DNA from: Utricularia gibba
Taxonomy: Eukaryota > Streptophyta > Magnoliopsida > Lamiales > Lentibulariaceae
NCBI GenBank assembly: GCA_002189035.1
Contig: NEEC01000002.1
Span: 3,805,001 to 3,869,000, forward strand
Direction: 5' to 3'
Length of the DNA: 64,000 nucleotides
Within the stretch, counting starts at the first letter, position 1, and every line of letters begins with the position of its first letter. The notes beneath the pieces are model-generated. The model had not been told where the DNA came from. It did no database searches and was given only the letters and a program-made list of their open reading frames with translations. Below, piece after piece: positions 23,340-36,700 of this stretch. The position numbers and the translations under genes were made by a program.

Positions 23340-23541
23340 CAAGATTTGAAGAAATTTCATGATTCCTCTGCTTTACTTGAGTCTTGCAAGAGGAAGTTTC
23401 CCTTTGTAGGCGAAAATGGTGTTGTATTGTACACGGCAATTCTGCGAGGAATCACAAAAACATTTGAGGAGTGCAGTGTTGCGAGATGTATAGTGGATTC
23501 AAAGAATGTTCAACTATTCGACAGAGATGCTTCGATCCATA
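23340..23541 (+). pseudogene. Glutaredoxin-like domain fragment
   Basis: An open frame of about 65 codons with FVGENGVVLYTAILRGITKT, FEECSVARCIVDSKN and FDRDASIH. The pattern V-V-L-Y-T-x-x-L-R-G-x-x-x-T-x-E-(D/E)-C followed by E/D-R-D-x-S matches the plant glutaredoxin-like family that lacks the usual CxxC. The second half (the glycine-rich glutathione-binding part) is missing. The reading breaks at 23542, where sequence resembling a short transposon end (GGCCCTGTTTGG) begins. An upstream stretch, EGLRRITNRFQTRF, is in another frame. It is a partial copy or an exon cut by an insertion. Confidence 0.5.
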
Positions 23542-24105
23542 CAGGTTTGAGGCCCTGTTTGGTAGGCTTGTTAAGACAACTTAACAAATCAAAGAAATTA
23601 TAATTGGCTGTTTGGTAGTGTTGTGAAGACAGAAAGAAGACGGTTAAGTGCAGGAAATGCAACGAAAATGGATTGGTTCAGTGCCCCTTTTGTTAAGAAA
23701 ATCTCGGGTATTTCCTGCTCTTACGTATGGTTTTAATTTTTATCAAATCTCAAAGATTTAATCTTTAGGAAGATTGAGTTGAGAGGATTACACGGATACC
23801 AGTTATTTACCAGGGGCTCTAAATTTTCCTTGTGGTAAAAGAAATCACCTTCAGTTTTTCAGCGGAATCAACTGCGCCGTGCTCTATGAGATTCAGAGCT
23901 GGTCTGATTTCTTGGTGCTTAATGTATTCGGGAAGGCTGAGATGAAAAGGAGAATCAGAAGGCAATTTCAGATTATAAAACTCATGGCCAAATGAGCAAC
24001 CTTTTTCTTTTAAACGGAGCTAAACGAGTGATATACTGCACACAGAGGTCTAAAAGCCTTGGTATATACTGTCAATGAAGGCTTACATAAAATGAAGCAT
24101 GGTAA
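23542..24105. other. Intergenic region with a possible coding remnant
   Basis: It begins GTTTGAGGCCCTGTTTGGTAG, a pattern often seen at the ends of small plant hAT-like elements, but I could not find the other end. On the minus strand at about 23825-24010 there is an unbroken stretch with LKLPSDSPFHLSLPEYIKHQ and IRPALNLIEHGAVDS that looks protein-like. I do not recognise it. Confidence 0.35.
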
Positions 24106-25596
24106 TCATCTCCATGCTTCAGCACCACGCCAATTCACCCGATTGATTCTGCTACTTTCCATGTTATTGTTAGCGGTCTCATAAGCACGAGCAGCTGATG
24201 TAGTGACTTCTTTTCTTGGTGCTTCTTTGGAATTACTTGCATCACTTAAACTTTCATTTTTTGCACTCCAGATTCGTGATCTGGCCTTAGCCCTTCCTAC
24301 TGATGCATTTCCACTTTCCTTTCCATCACTCGTAGTTCCATGAGAATTTCCAAGGTTTGTCAAGCAAAGAGCAGGTGTCCGATTGGCTTGCATTTTCTCG
24401 TTTCCAGTGTCTGGACTCGGAGCTCTAAGGATTCCATGAGGACCATCAGCATCGGAGGCAGGATCTGATATGGAGTCTCCCCTTTCTCTCAACGTTTTGA
24501 CGACAAGTGTCCTGAGGAAGTTCATCACTTGGACAGCACGCATCAGAGCCGTTAGAGGATCCAATATCTGCATTTAGCAATGGAAACTGACGACCTGAAA
24601 AGAAAACAGAATACAAGAGGTGGAGGTGGAGGCAAGAGCTGCTGTCTGCTAACCTCAGTCATGTTAGGAGCAAAAACCATGGCGATATTCCGAGCATTCA
24701 TTTTGTTCCAGGACTGAAACTGGGCAACATCCGCCATCAGATTGACCACCCAGTCCAACAGCGACGCTTCTGTCATCGGAAGAAGCCTAACAATTTGAGA
24801 GCATTCGTCTTCAGACTTTGCCTGCAGAATCTTCTCTGTTGTCACAGAATCTAATACTCCTTTTGGTAGTTCCCTGAACCAGGCCTGCTAGCAGAGAACA
24901 GTAAACCAACAGTAGGAACCGGGACTGAAACTTAAGAAAAGCGGCACAGCAATAACAGAAAGTACCTTGATGAGCCCTGCTAAACAATGAACGTCAACGT
25001 TATCTGGAATAAGTCCATTGTTTAGTTGCTCCCTTACATATTCTTCCTGTCCGTTCTCAGGGTTTATTCTGAAGATCCCCTCATACTGATCAGGGTAACA
25101 ATCCATTACTTTCTTGAGCTTAAACATAACATGAAAGGGGCAGAAATAAATCAAACTGACAAAACAGCAAACCTGCAGGCCTCCTTGAGAATACAGACGC
25201 TTTTGCATCATTAGTAGAATTGTGGGCACACAGTTACCTCTAGAGTCAAATGAAAGCTGCATACAATCTGTAGAAACTCCAAAAACTCTGGTACTGCATC
25301 AAAATAACAAAGCAATTGAATTATTCCACACACACACAAAATGATCTTTTCATCAAGTAGAGACATGGAAGGAGCAAAAAGAGTAACCTTGCACTAGGAG
25401 GTTTCCTAGAAACCTCGGGCCCAAACTCCACAGGTAACCCAAGAAACCCGTTGAACCTATCGAAAGTAACATGAGCAATATGCCTGACGTCTGTTGGCTG
25501 CCCAATATCCATAACACGATATTCCTTCGCCCCAACTAATTTTCTACCTTCTCGACATCCGCTGGCAAATGAGTGCCGTTGCAGCCTCTCTGCCAT
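24106..25596 (-). CDS. RopGAP: CRIB-domain Rho GTPase-activating protein
   Basis: It speeds GTP hydrolysis by plant ROP GTPases at the plasma membrane or in the cytosol and so switches off ROP signalling in polar growth and stress responses (family knowledge). Five exons on the minus strand: 25596-25388, 25293-25173, 25085-24966, 24884-24654 and 24567-24106. All have GT-AG borders and together give 1143 nt, 380 residues, with no break. A CRIB motif lies at residues 31-47 (IGQPTDVRHIAHVTFDRFNG), followed by FLGLPVEF. The GAP domain runs from about residue 72 to 260, with SFDSRGNCVPTILLMMQ, the arginine finger in GIFRI (Arg116), DVHCLAGLIK, LLDWVVNLMADV and NARNIAMVFAPNMT. The Ser-rich C-terminal tail ends GAEAWR. 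The N-terminal part before CRIB is shorter than in many relatives and lacks an acidic run, so the true start could differ. Confidence 0.93.
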
Positions 25597-26838
25597 AGAC
25601 CTTCATGACCTGGAAAGGCGTGTTAGGTCTACTTATAGTGAAGCTTGAAGACGAAGACAGGTGAGGTTTAGGGAGAAGTACCCCACCGACTTGGTTGCGT
25701 TTAAAACGGGGATGCGCCTTTGTGTGAGTTTGAAGTCGTGGGGACTGGGGAGTTTCCAGAATATGGTGGGTTGGTTGTTCCCTCCTTTTCACAAAAGTCA
25801 TCCGTGATAGGGAAAAGGGAGGTTCATTTATAAGCAGAGTTCCGTTGAAACAACGGTTGTTATTAACATTCATTGGGATACCGGATGAAGGCAGTCTGGC
25901 ATGCAATTCAATAATCATTCTCTCCCTCTTATGCCTATTTACCTATTCTTTTCTTCCCACGCAATCCATTTTGACTTTGTTGGTGCTTTGTCATTTATGG
26001 AGCTTGTCTCGGGTCGGGTCTTTGCAATGCTACATCGTGGATATCCTTTTTGCAACTTGTAGGACTGGGCTTGCCTCAGATAATTAGATAAATAGATTGG
26101 GTTCCGTTTCGTATGAGGCCCGGCCCATATGGAAATAATTTTCACAGAGGGCTCGCCCCTCAAATTGCTTTTGTAAGGTGATCGCTCCTCTCCGCATTCC
26201 CGTGGTTTCTAAATCAGCCGACGCCGGGGCAATGTGTGACGAATGACTGATTATCTTCTTTGCATTGTCTCGTGTATATTTTTTTCCTTGTTTGGATGAT
26301 ATCGATCTCTACTGCCGCTGCTTTTTATTGGAATGCCGTGGATCCGTCCGTTTTTTTTCAACTGGATGAACTTCGCATATGAGCTGTGTGTAGATTAGGT
26401 GTCATTGTTATTGCAACAGTAGATAATGGTAATGCTTATATTGTTTCATGTATGCAACCCACAGCGTAGTAGATCTTATTTCTCCTTTTTTTTTTTTACT
26501 GGGTGTTGAATTTATAGTCAAAGATAAGGACCAGAGAACCCACGGAAGACAATGCTACTCTTAGGCCTGCAACACAGGATGGGGAATTAGTTTTTGGAGT
26601 CGCTCACATATTTGCATCATTCAATGACACATTCATTGTCCGTAAAACCATTGTGTTGCTCTCTCATTTTGCGTGTAGTGTGCATTCCCCAACTTGAGGA
26701 CTGGATTCGGATATCAATGATTGACAATTCAATTTTTTTGATGTAAAATATATTGTGTAGTACACTTTTAAGTTAATATTTGTTGTTATTGATGATAAAA
26801 TCAAATAAATATTTATTATTAATTGCTTCTGGTGTTAC
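25597..26838. other. Upstream region of the RopGAP gene, no other gene seen
   Basis: This should hold the RopGAP promoter and 5' untranslated sequence. Open frames here (such as 25544-25918 minus) show no family resemblance. I found no clear TATA box at a convincing distance. Confidence 0.5.
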
Positions 26839-27420
26839 AATTGTTTCAATGCATTAGATGGAACTTGTGTGAATGTTACAATGAACGGGGTGGATAAACC
26901 TTGTCATCCAACATATAAAGAATCAATAGCAACCAATATATTAGGAGTTTGTGATGATAAAATGTGCTTCATATATGTATTAGTAGGATGATAAGGCTTT
27001 GATACAGATGGAAGAGTACTACAAGATACATTTACATGAATGAACTTATTTTGTGCTCCTAAGGGTGTGGCATGTCTATGTGTTTGTGTATTATTTATAT
27101 ACAAATTCACTTAATTTTTGTTGAGATTTTTTTAAATTATTATTATCTGATAGACAATGGAAATACAAATAGTGAAGGTTTTTTGATAGTATATAGAAAC
27201 GTAAGGTACATCTCATAGATTGAAGTGAAAGTATTCAAATTCCTCAAGATGAAAAAAATAATTCAACATGCAGCATGCAAAGTCATGTAATGTTATTGAG
27301 AGAATTTGGGAATTATGAAAAAAAAAAAAAGATAGGATACATTACATTCGGCTTCGTTCTATTTTATAAACATGCAAATTCAAATTATCAATGCATGTGA
27401 CTTATTTCACAATTTTATGT
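26839..27420 (+). pseudogene. PIF/Harbinger transposase remnant
   Basis: A decayed DDE transposase of the PIF/Harbinger type (DDE_Tnp_4). Plus-strand readings are NCFNALDGTCVNV (first catalytic Asp in ALDGT), ATNILGVCDDKMCFIYVL and, after two stops, GFDTDGRVLQDT (second Asp). Further on in another frame come FNMQHAKSCNVIERIWEL (catalytic Glu region) and a closing INACDLFHNFM. The middle part is missing and several stops occur. I did not find terminal inverted repeats or a TTA/TAA target duplication by eye. Confidence 0.7.
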
Positions 27421-30336
27421 ATTGAGAGATGATAAAAATTCTTATAAACATGAGGTTCCGAATGACTATTATGGTAATGAGTCAATTCATGATAGTTTTA
27501 TCACACTTGAAAGTGTGTCATCAGTTGAGAACACTAACAAATGAAATACTTACAAAGATTGTCTTGCATATTCAATGTATTTGGAATTTGTATTGAATTA
27601 TTGTTAGTCATTAAGTCTTGATGTAAGTTTTGTTGGATTGATAGAATTTGCTATGCTTTGTTTTATTAGATGCTTTATTTGTGGTAAACTTATGATTATA
27701 TATTCTCTTAATTGTTTGATCAAATTTAGTTAATCAATATATGCCAAGTTTTTTTTTTACAAATAATAAGATTGATCATATGTTTAGTGATTGCTTATTT
27801 GTTTGAAAAAAACATATTATTTGGTGCTGTAATTCTTAATTCATATCTTTTATTTGATTTGATTTGTTATTGAGAACCAATGATGAAGGGATTGGAAATA
27901 TGAGTACCAACAAAACAAAAATGAATATTCTTGAAAGTGTGATCTTGCCTGCTCAAAAAAGACAATTCATATACAATAAAAAATAATGTTAAATGGAATT
28001 TATCATGTTCCATGAAAATGATTACTTGACAACTCATGTGAAATTTATTAAATAGAATAAACTAAATTATATAACATCAGTTAACAATCAATCACACTAT
28101 AACGCAAACCTACACCAATACCATAATTGTAATCAAAAGTTCTAATAACAACAAAATCTTCAACATACAATAAACAACATAAAAACTAGATTCTGAAACT
28201 TAAACTTTGGTTTAAGTTCAAAACTATATAGACGGTTTCAGTTCAAAACCGGAACCAATCAGTTACATTGCTCATATACACTTCATAGTGATTATATGTG
28301 TCCAAAATTGATTAGAGTCACACTTAGAAATCATTATGAATGCTTTTGAACTAATTTCATAGATCATTTTTCACTGGAACATATTTTACATAATAACAAA
28401 TTTAATCCTAACAATTATTATCTTTTAGAAAAAAAGTCACAACGAAAGTATTCTAAACAACATGATTGTTCATAATAATTAATATTAGAGATTATCTCTA
28501 ATTATCATGTAGACATGCATAATAATTCCATAAGACATATCCTTCATGTATGGGGGACTATCTTATTCGATTGTCATTAACATAGCTTGAAACATCAAAA
28601 GTATATTGAAATCCTTAAAGGAAAGTCTGCATCTCACAATCAATATTTAGTAATGCATCATCCTTATTGGTATGCACATAAGGACTTGATAAAATAGTAT
28701 TATTTTCTTGAAAAATGTAAGCTTAGTTTTTATATATAATCAAGTACATGCTAAATAAGAATATAAAAAACGATTACCAGATTTTTAATTGACTTGTGAG
28801 GTGAGTCATCAATCAAGAGCATATTATAACAATCATACTTGTATTCAACCTATTATTCACACCCCATACATGACTCAATTCCTTCATATAGACCGTGTTG
28901 TTAATATTGTTGTGAACACGTAAATTTATGTCTATAGTCATTGATTGATTTCACATGAAAATGAGTTTGTTGAATGATGAAGTGTGAAAAATTTATTGAG
29001 TGATTGTTTTCAATTGCTCCCTACAAAAGATAGCATTTGAAAGATATTTGCACAATCCTAAAGGTGAAACAATATGATGTCGCACACGTTCCTGTTGGGT
29101 GATTTTGTTAAATTCCCTTATCAGAACATATTTATTAATCATTTATCTTTTACGCCTTAATTCATTTGTTCTTTACCTTTTTTAATATTTTTTATTGGCA
29201 TTTTACATTAGTTATTCCTTTTTTTTTGTATTTTACCTTTGTTTACATTTTTATTAATAATTTATTTTTAATACTCATCTATATTAGAAATTTATTTTTA
29301 TTTTCATCTTTAAAATTTAAATTCTAAAATAATTCTTCAAATTATAAGGTTAAATAATCTAAATCATAATCTTGAATTGAAACCTTAAAATCTGATATTA
29401 TAACCTTAAACTAACTAAATCATAATAATAAAATTTATTTACGTTTATTTTAACCTTAAAATTTCGAAAACCTTAATATTATATTATAACTAAAATATAA
29501 ATATGAATTTAAATCTTCAATTGAAACTATAAAGTCTGAAAAATAAACTATATTTTTAATAATATTAATGTATGAATCATAAATCATTAAATTATAAAAT
29601 ATAATCATAAATTTCGAAAAAGTAATAATATACTATTACTAAAGTATAAATACTTAATTTAAACCTTCAATTGAAATTTTAAATTTTGAAAATAAAGTAT
29701 ATTTTTAATAATATTAATATATTAAAAAATGTATCCAATAAATTTATTAAAACTACAATATATAAAAAATCATAAAGATAAGATAAAATGAAAAAATAAC
29801 TCTATTTTTGTTAATATTACAAATTTTGTATAAAGATAAGGTATATTACTAAATTCTATTTGAAAAGTCAGTTAAAAAATAATAAATTTAAAAAGTAGGG
29901 TAATATGAAAATGTTTTTAAAAAAATAGAATATTTCACTTATTTCTTCTATCATTATATGACCATATGACAACATCAAAATTATCAAGCACTATCTAATA
30001 AAATCATAGACATATAGACATAGAAATATTGCTACATTAGATGAAAAATATCTATGCTATTGATATCATACAAATTTTCATGTTTTAGAATATGAAAATC
30101 ACAAGTTTATAATTATGTTTAGTTGTTTATTTTATGGTTTTAAGTATTTTTATATAACTTAGAAAAATATGATTTTTAGTGTGTTAGTGGACTAAATCCT
30201 TTGATTTAACTCACCCCATGTTCTAACCCAATTTTGAGTCTAGCAGCAACTCCAAAATCATGGAATAAACAAGGATTTCGTGCAAGTCATCATGCAGCAG
30301 GGAGCAATTAGTACACTATGGCGGCGGCAGTCTCAA
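27421..30336. other. AT-rich intergenic DNA, no gene seen
   Basis: About 2.9 kb of strongly AT-rich DNA with many homopolymer runs. No open frame resembles a protein family, and I see no RNA gene. Confidence 0.6.
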
Positions 30337-31441
30337 GTCAGGAACAAAAGCAACAGAGCTGTTAGAGATTGTATTGACTTTGGGAAGTGGGAGATAGAGA
30401 AAAAAATAGAGGAGAGAGAATTGTAAGGAGAGCTTTAGTAGAGTAAGCAGCACAGACACGAGGGGGTTTTCCCTCCAACTCGAAGATGACAAAAAACTGA
30501 ACGAGAAGGGGACAACAAGGGCGATTTTCTGAAGAAGAACCTTCAATGTGAAGAACAAAGATCAAGACTCAGTCCAGTACTATTGTTCCTACCTGTAAAT
30601 AGTAGTAGACAGAAACCAAAACTCTACTGCTTTACTTTCATTTGTTGATGTTCTTAGTTTCTGCAACCAACTCTTTCACGATGTTCTTAATATTTTCGCT
30701 GTTCTATGTTAATGTTATCATATTTTATCTCCAAAGTATGAGTAGATAGAACCTTAGGGATGCTTTAAAGTAAAATATGATGGTGTAGATCTAGGATTCA
30801 TGACATAATTCATCATTATTTCTTAGCTCTTGTTTCTGTCATTACATGGGTAGGCCTAAGGGCGGGAGCAAGTTACTTCACAATTAGATGTTTGATTTAG
30901 AGGTAGACAAACAAATCAAGGCGGCAACAATAGGTGTTAGTTTGGGTTAGAACCAATAGAATCGGGTAGACCTATTTCTATACATGCATGGGGATATACA
31001 TAATTGCAATGTTGGTGATGATATTAGGGACTAGCTTAGCTGAAATTGATGAATGACCTGGATAGACTTAGGTTATTTGAAGTTGTGAGTGTAGGAACAT
31101 GACAAATTAAATTAAGTATTCTAGCACTACACCACCTGCAGACCCTTAAGGCATCTTAGTATAACTCCGAGTTAGAACTAGTATTTATTATCTTCCGCAT
31201 TGAGACTTGAACTTGTTCATTGAATTTGCTTACTACTGCTAGTTTGAGCTTAGACTAAGAACTATTGTTACTCTAAATTCTGCATCTGCTGAAACACATG
31301 ACAAGCACAAGCTTCTTGTGATCGATCTCGAAACCCACTATACAAGTTTTCTAAATTTATATTTTGTGTAGATTAGGGCTTATAAATTTATTTTATATGG
31401 AATTTCTATTTTTTGCAACGACATTAGGAAATTTCCGTTTA
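30337..31441 (+). repeat. Dispersed 1.1-kb repeat, copy 1
   Basis: It runs from GTCAGGAACA to AATTTCCGTTTA and matches the reverse complement of 55559-56608 over its whole length. Shared landmarks are ACCACCTGCAGACC, AGTTAGAACTAGTA, TACAAGTTTTCTAAATTT and TTTGTGTAGATTAG. It is non-coding. Size and lack of ORFs fit a solo LTR or a non-autonomous element, but the ends are not clean TG/CA with a target duplication, so the class is open. Confidence 0.8.
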
Positions 31442-33702
31442 TCACATATCTCATAAAGTTTTAATGCATATAACACATAAAAATAAGTTTTGTGTTAACA
31501 TATCTGATTGGCAATATATAATTTTGTCTAGAGGGGTTTGTGACCCTTGACAATTCGAGCACACCATTTACTTCCAAGATAATCAATTTCCATTGTTGCT
31601 AAAAAGCACTCAAAGATGATCCGATGTACATCCAACAACTCTTATACAAATCCATGTAACAAAGCTCTTCATTCTCCTTTGTTATAAATGAAAGTCGATC
31701 ATCTAAATCATTAAGATCATATTTGTGCTGGTCTCCTTCTAAATCCTTAGCATCCATTGTCCTCTCATCCCTAGATGCATCTTCATCTTTCTTAAGTATT
31801 TTAGGATTCTTGAATACACCACACTAATAGCATTTTGTTTCCGGTATATCCACAAAGGGTGGTAAAATGTCAGTAAAATTCTTTTGCATACTCGAGATTA
31901 GAAGTATAAAATCTTGTGCATCTCTCTTATGCAAGGTATTAAATCTAAAATAAGGATAGGAAAATAAAAATATGAAATATTTTTATTAGCATTTATCCTA
32001 ACTATACATTGAACGATTTATCTTTGGCCTTGTCTACTTTGTTAGAATTAGATTGACTTGAAAGAAACTTAGGTTCCATTGGAGGATGTATCCAAACAAA
32101 ATTTGTCCACTATTCTTAAAGTCTTCTTATTACTTCTTTTACTAGCACCAAATCCTTTTTCCCCTTTAGTGTATAGTGGTTCATGTGCGAGTCCTAGAGA
32201 ATACACTCATAACAAAAAAATCGTGAAATTCCACCTTAAGAGACAACTCCTCGCAAATGTTCACAAATGTCAATACATACGAAATAGATTTAGGAATCAA
32301 ATTAGATAAAGAAATCTCTAAATATTCTAATATATCTTCTAAAAATAACAATAATGACAAACGCAAATCACAACGAAAAGGCTCTGTGCTCAACAAAAAT
32401 CTCATTGAACCTACATAGGTTGGGAGTTCACTCTCAATCAACCCATTCGATTCTTTGTCCCAAATCTCATATTCATGAATTTAGTTCTTAATTTTTCAAA
32501 TTTCATCTACAAATATCCATAAGTATTGTACAAGAAATTAGACTACAATAATTCTACAAGGGTATTTCAATTTTGAAAATAAATCAGCAATCTACAGTAA
32601 AACATAAATCGCTAACCTTATTTAATTTGCTCAATAATAGAAGTAGGCGGTGTGAGGTGCCCAATTGCTTTTGGTTTGGACGAAGCGGTAAGAAAATTTA
32701 TTACCGGGGGGTGGTGATTATGGTTGTTTTCATTGACAATGTAGGGATCTGGAGTAGGAAACATGTAACGTTCTCTATGGGTTTGCGAGAAATCGGTTTT
32801 ATTAACCAAATTACAGGGAAATCATTATGCACAATGATTACATTAAATTGATAGATTTTTGGTAATAATTCTTGTTATTTTCAAGTGGAAATAGTAGATC
32901 GATTCTAAGTTAGTGAAGCCAGAATGTATATGAGTATCTTAAAGTTATTCTCGCCTAGCTTTATTCATTAGTTAAAATTGAATTGATTCTTTCATAAGTT
33001 CTATCTAAACTTGAAAATTGTGAATCAGAACACAAAAGTATCAATAAATCAATTAAAATTATTGAATAAAAAAACAAAATTCTCAACGATATGTTGCATA
33101 GATATAACCTATTGAATCACATCAAACTTTTAAATTAAAAAAGAATTATAATAATAAATGACAATTGTTGAAGTAATTAACATATTTCGTTTTCTTAAAT
33201 TAATTTTTAATTGGTTTTTAAATATTTTATTATTTAAAGTTGAATTAAATAATATTTATTTTAAATAAAAAGAAATATAATAATTAATCAATATATGTAT
33301 TTATAAATGAATATGAATAAAATTTTTATTCGAATAACTTAAATAATTAAAAATAAACAGTTTGGTAAAATTAAATAAACATTGAGTATAACAGCCTTAG
33401 GTTTAGCATTCTAGACCCATTTACCAAACATGCCTAAAAGATCTACTTAAACTAATGATTTCAAATGTGGCCTGGCCACCATTTCTTTAAATAGCTTCGT
33501 GGGCCACATAAGTGCCTCCGTATGATGCTCGAAGGTTATCTATCCAGTGAGCCAATCATAAAAAACCCAGCCCATTTATCGCTTGTGAGGCGGAAACCGT
33601 TTTCCCCCACGTCCGAGTCTCTTGGTTTCTGGGTGATTGGCTCATCGTTATCATTGTCGTCGGTAAGCGCACGTCGCCGGTGAAGTATTGAGCTCAGTTT
33701 TT
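31442..33702. other. Intergenic DNA and promoter region of the LETM1-like gene
   Basis: Mostly AT-rich. A minus-strand stretch around 31560-31840 reads as protein-like (RDERTMDAKDLEGDQHKYDL) but belongs to no family I can name and is broken by stops. The last 250 bp are less AT-rich and should contain the promoter and 5' untranslated region of the gene at 33703. I see no clear TATA box. Confidence 0.45.
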
Positions 33703-36700
33703 ATGTATTCCTTCGCATCCCACAAACATCTGATCTCATCGGGCCCCAGCTCCAGGTAACTCTGTTTAGCCTGCTTTTAAGCGCCGTATTCATGGTGGGA
33801 TTATGGGATAATATGTGGGTAGATGTTAAGTGAATTCTCTATTTGATTCCCCGAATGAGCTGTTCTTTCCCCTTCCCATCAAGTAGAAGAATCAACATAT
33901 TACTAAAATGGATCCTGGGTTGGGCGTTCTTTGTTGTAAGTTAGTGTATTTAGCCATTTAAGGAGATGAGCAATGACGCTGCCCCTTTTCGTTGTTTCTC
34001 TGTATGCGGTTCATGGATGTCCTTTTTCTGTGCAGTTCTTTAGGTCTGGGACCTCCTGGTCCATCCAAGGCTTACTTTTTAAGTGGAAAATTATTTTTCC
34101 CGGGTTCATCGTCAGTTGAACAGTATTTTGCACGGAAGAAGAGGCGAATTGTGCGGTCGTTGGAAAATGGTAAACTTCCTGTTGCCCGTAGGTTCCGAGA
34201 AACACAAAATCAGTCGGGCGTCTATTATAGATTAAGGAGGGCTGATGATAAGCTACCTCTAGCTACTGCTGATGATGGTTTGACTATAAATAGCAGTGCT
34301 CAAACAGGAAAAAAAAATGATTTTGACGAGGTGAGGCATAAGCTTGATGAGTCCACACAGGATGAAGACTGTAACTCTGGCCTTGTTCAATTGTTGCATG
34401 ACACTGCAAGGATTTTTGAGCTAGCTATTAAAGAAAAAACTTCTTTAGATAAGATATACTGGTTTTCAACGGCATGGCTTGGTATGGACAACAGTGCATG
34501 GGCTAAGTCCCTTTCTTATCAGGTTTTTAATGAGTACGCTTATTATTGAGCTAGTTCTCAATGCTGTTTCCTATTTCTTATTAGCTAGCTATGCAGGAAT
34601 AATGGACTAGCATTTTGACTTCATTGTTGTGTGCAAAATTTTTTAACCTATTTTTGGCGGCCTGGATTTCTATTGGGGTGACTTTCACAACGAATTTCAT
34701 GCAGATAACTTGAATGGACTTTGTGTTAATGATCTTCCGATATTTGAAATGCTGTGGTTTTTTGTTGCATAGAAACTCCTTTTGTGTTTTTTTAAATCAC
34801 TATTGTTGTTCTCTGAAGTTTTTCATGTGTCCACAGGTGTCTGTATACTCGCTGTTGGAAGCTGCAATTGAAGTTTCATCCAGAGATGAAAGAGACAGAG
34901 ATATCAATGTCTTTGTCCAGAGAAGGTTGGTTACTTATGAACAGAAATGGTTTTGTTTTTTTTTTTTGGTTCAATTTCTACTCATTTATTTGGGGGCTAA
35001 CCTTTCCAGTATGGGAAGCTAGAAATGTTTTTTTTTTCACTTTCATTACAGTTTTGATATAAACATGTTACTATCTTTGTTTTGCCTGCGAAGCATGTCA
35101 CGGCATTGCACCCCTTTGGAAGAAACAATTAAAGATAAATTACTGGCGAAAGGTCCTGAACTTTATGAATGGTGTATCTCTCAACAAATTCCAGTTGCAG
35201 TGAGCAGTTTCGTCAGTTATTTTGATGAGCACTATTTTTCTCCCAGAACAGCCATGTAAGTTTTATTCTTTTTTAACAGTTTTAAAGGACACATCTGTCT
35301 CTGCGGTTGTGAATGCAGTAGCAAGGTTCAATTTTTTTCCCGTTTTGACAGGTGTACGAAGGGCTCATCCCCAGTGTCTGGATACTCAAATGAAGTATCA
35401 CTTTTGATGCTAGCACTTAGTTGCATTGCAGCCATCACAAAACTTGGCCCTACAACACTTTATTGTCCTCAGTTTTCCTCGACCATCCCTGACCTAACTG
35501 GAAGACAGATGGACATGCTGGTTGATTATGTTTCTGTTCGCCAATCATACTCTTTGATGAAGGAAATTGGACTGCGTAGAGAATTTCTGTTGCATTTTGG
35601 TCCTCGTGCAGCTGCATGTAGATTGAAAACTGAGCTAGGAACTGATGAAATGGTGTTTTGGGTGGGTCTTATAGAAAAGCAGCTACAGCAAGCTATACGT
35701 AGGGAGAAAATATGGTCCAGACTCACTACCAGTGAAAGTATTGAGGTTTGTACTAAAGATATTTACAAACAAATTTCACATTGTTTGGATGCCATCTGGA
35801 TGGTGGTAAGAAGCCTGAATCTGAGTTTAACATGGTTTCTGAATCCCATGTTGTGCTTCATGTGATTCTAATTTCGGCATTTAATACAATTAACAGTGAC
35901 GCAATATAATGCAAGTGGAAACTTGTAATCCAAGTGGAGGATAATTTGTTATAACTTACTCTAAACCGAATTGCCATGATTTTTTATCATCATTGGTGTT
36001 CACTGCTTATTTATTTTATTTATTTTTTCTTTGGAGGTTCTCGGGAGAGATCTGGCTATATTTGGATTCTTCATTGCTTTGGGAAGAAGCACACAGTCAT
36101 TTTTGAGCGCCAATGGCTTTCGGAATGTGGATGAACCTATAGAAGGGTTTTTAAGGTGCAAAAGCTCACGTACAGGTGCATCATTTTCGTGTTTTCATTA
36201 TTTCATAGTATTCATTTTCCTGTTCCATCAGGTATCTGATTGGGGGAAGTGTGCTATACTATCCTCAGTTGTCAGCGATAAGTTCTTATCAACTGTATGT
36301 GGAGGTTGGAATAATGAACCAATTAGTACTTGCATTTTGAAATGTAAAAATTATTTAGTATCTGGTGATATGACAGGTTGTATGTGAAGAGCTCGATTGG
36401 CTTCCCTTTTATCCAGGCATCAGCAACAAGTCGAAGGACATCCATGGAGACAAGCTGCAAGGAGATACCAATGGCGAGTTTGTTGTTTTGGCTTTGGATG
36501 TCTGCCTTCATTGGGTTGAGAGCTTCATAAAACACAGCACATGGCTAAAGAATCCATCCGACGTCAAGGCAGCTAGATTTCTTGCAAAAGGGTATCAAAA
36601 TCTAAGGCCTTTTCGTCTCATCCAAATTCCTTACAGAGTGGCTTCATGAATTGCCAGATTTTAGATCTTCTTTGCAACCCTTGCAGATATACCAAATTAA

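Noticed and set aside
25544-25918. Minus-strand ORF of 124 codons as an N-terminal extension of RopGAP
   Set aside because: It is in a different frame from the CRIB exon, has no RopGAP-like sequence, and would need an unsupported splice.
30316-30558. Minus-strand ORFs of 80 and 67 codons in repeat copy 1
   Set aside because: They are not conserved in the inverted copy at 55559-56608 and consist of low-complexity Ser/Leu/Phe-rich sequence.
31547-31840. Possible FCP1/HAD-like phosphatase remnant on the minus strand
   Set aside because: Only a vague resemblance in one short stretch, with stops in frame and no D-x-D motif that I can place.
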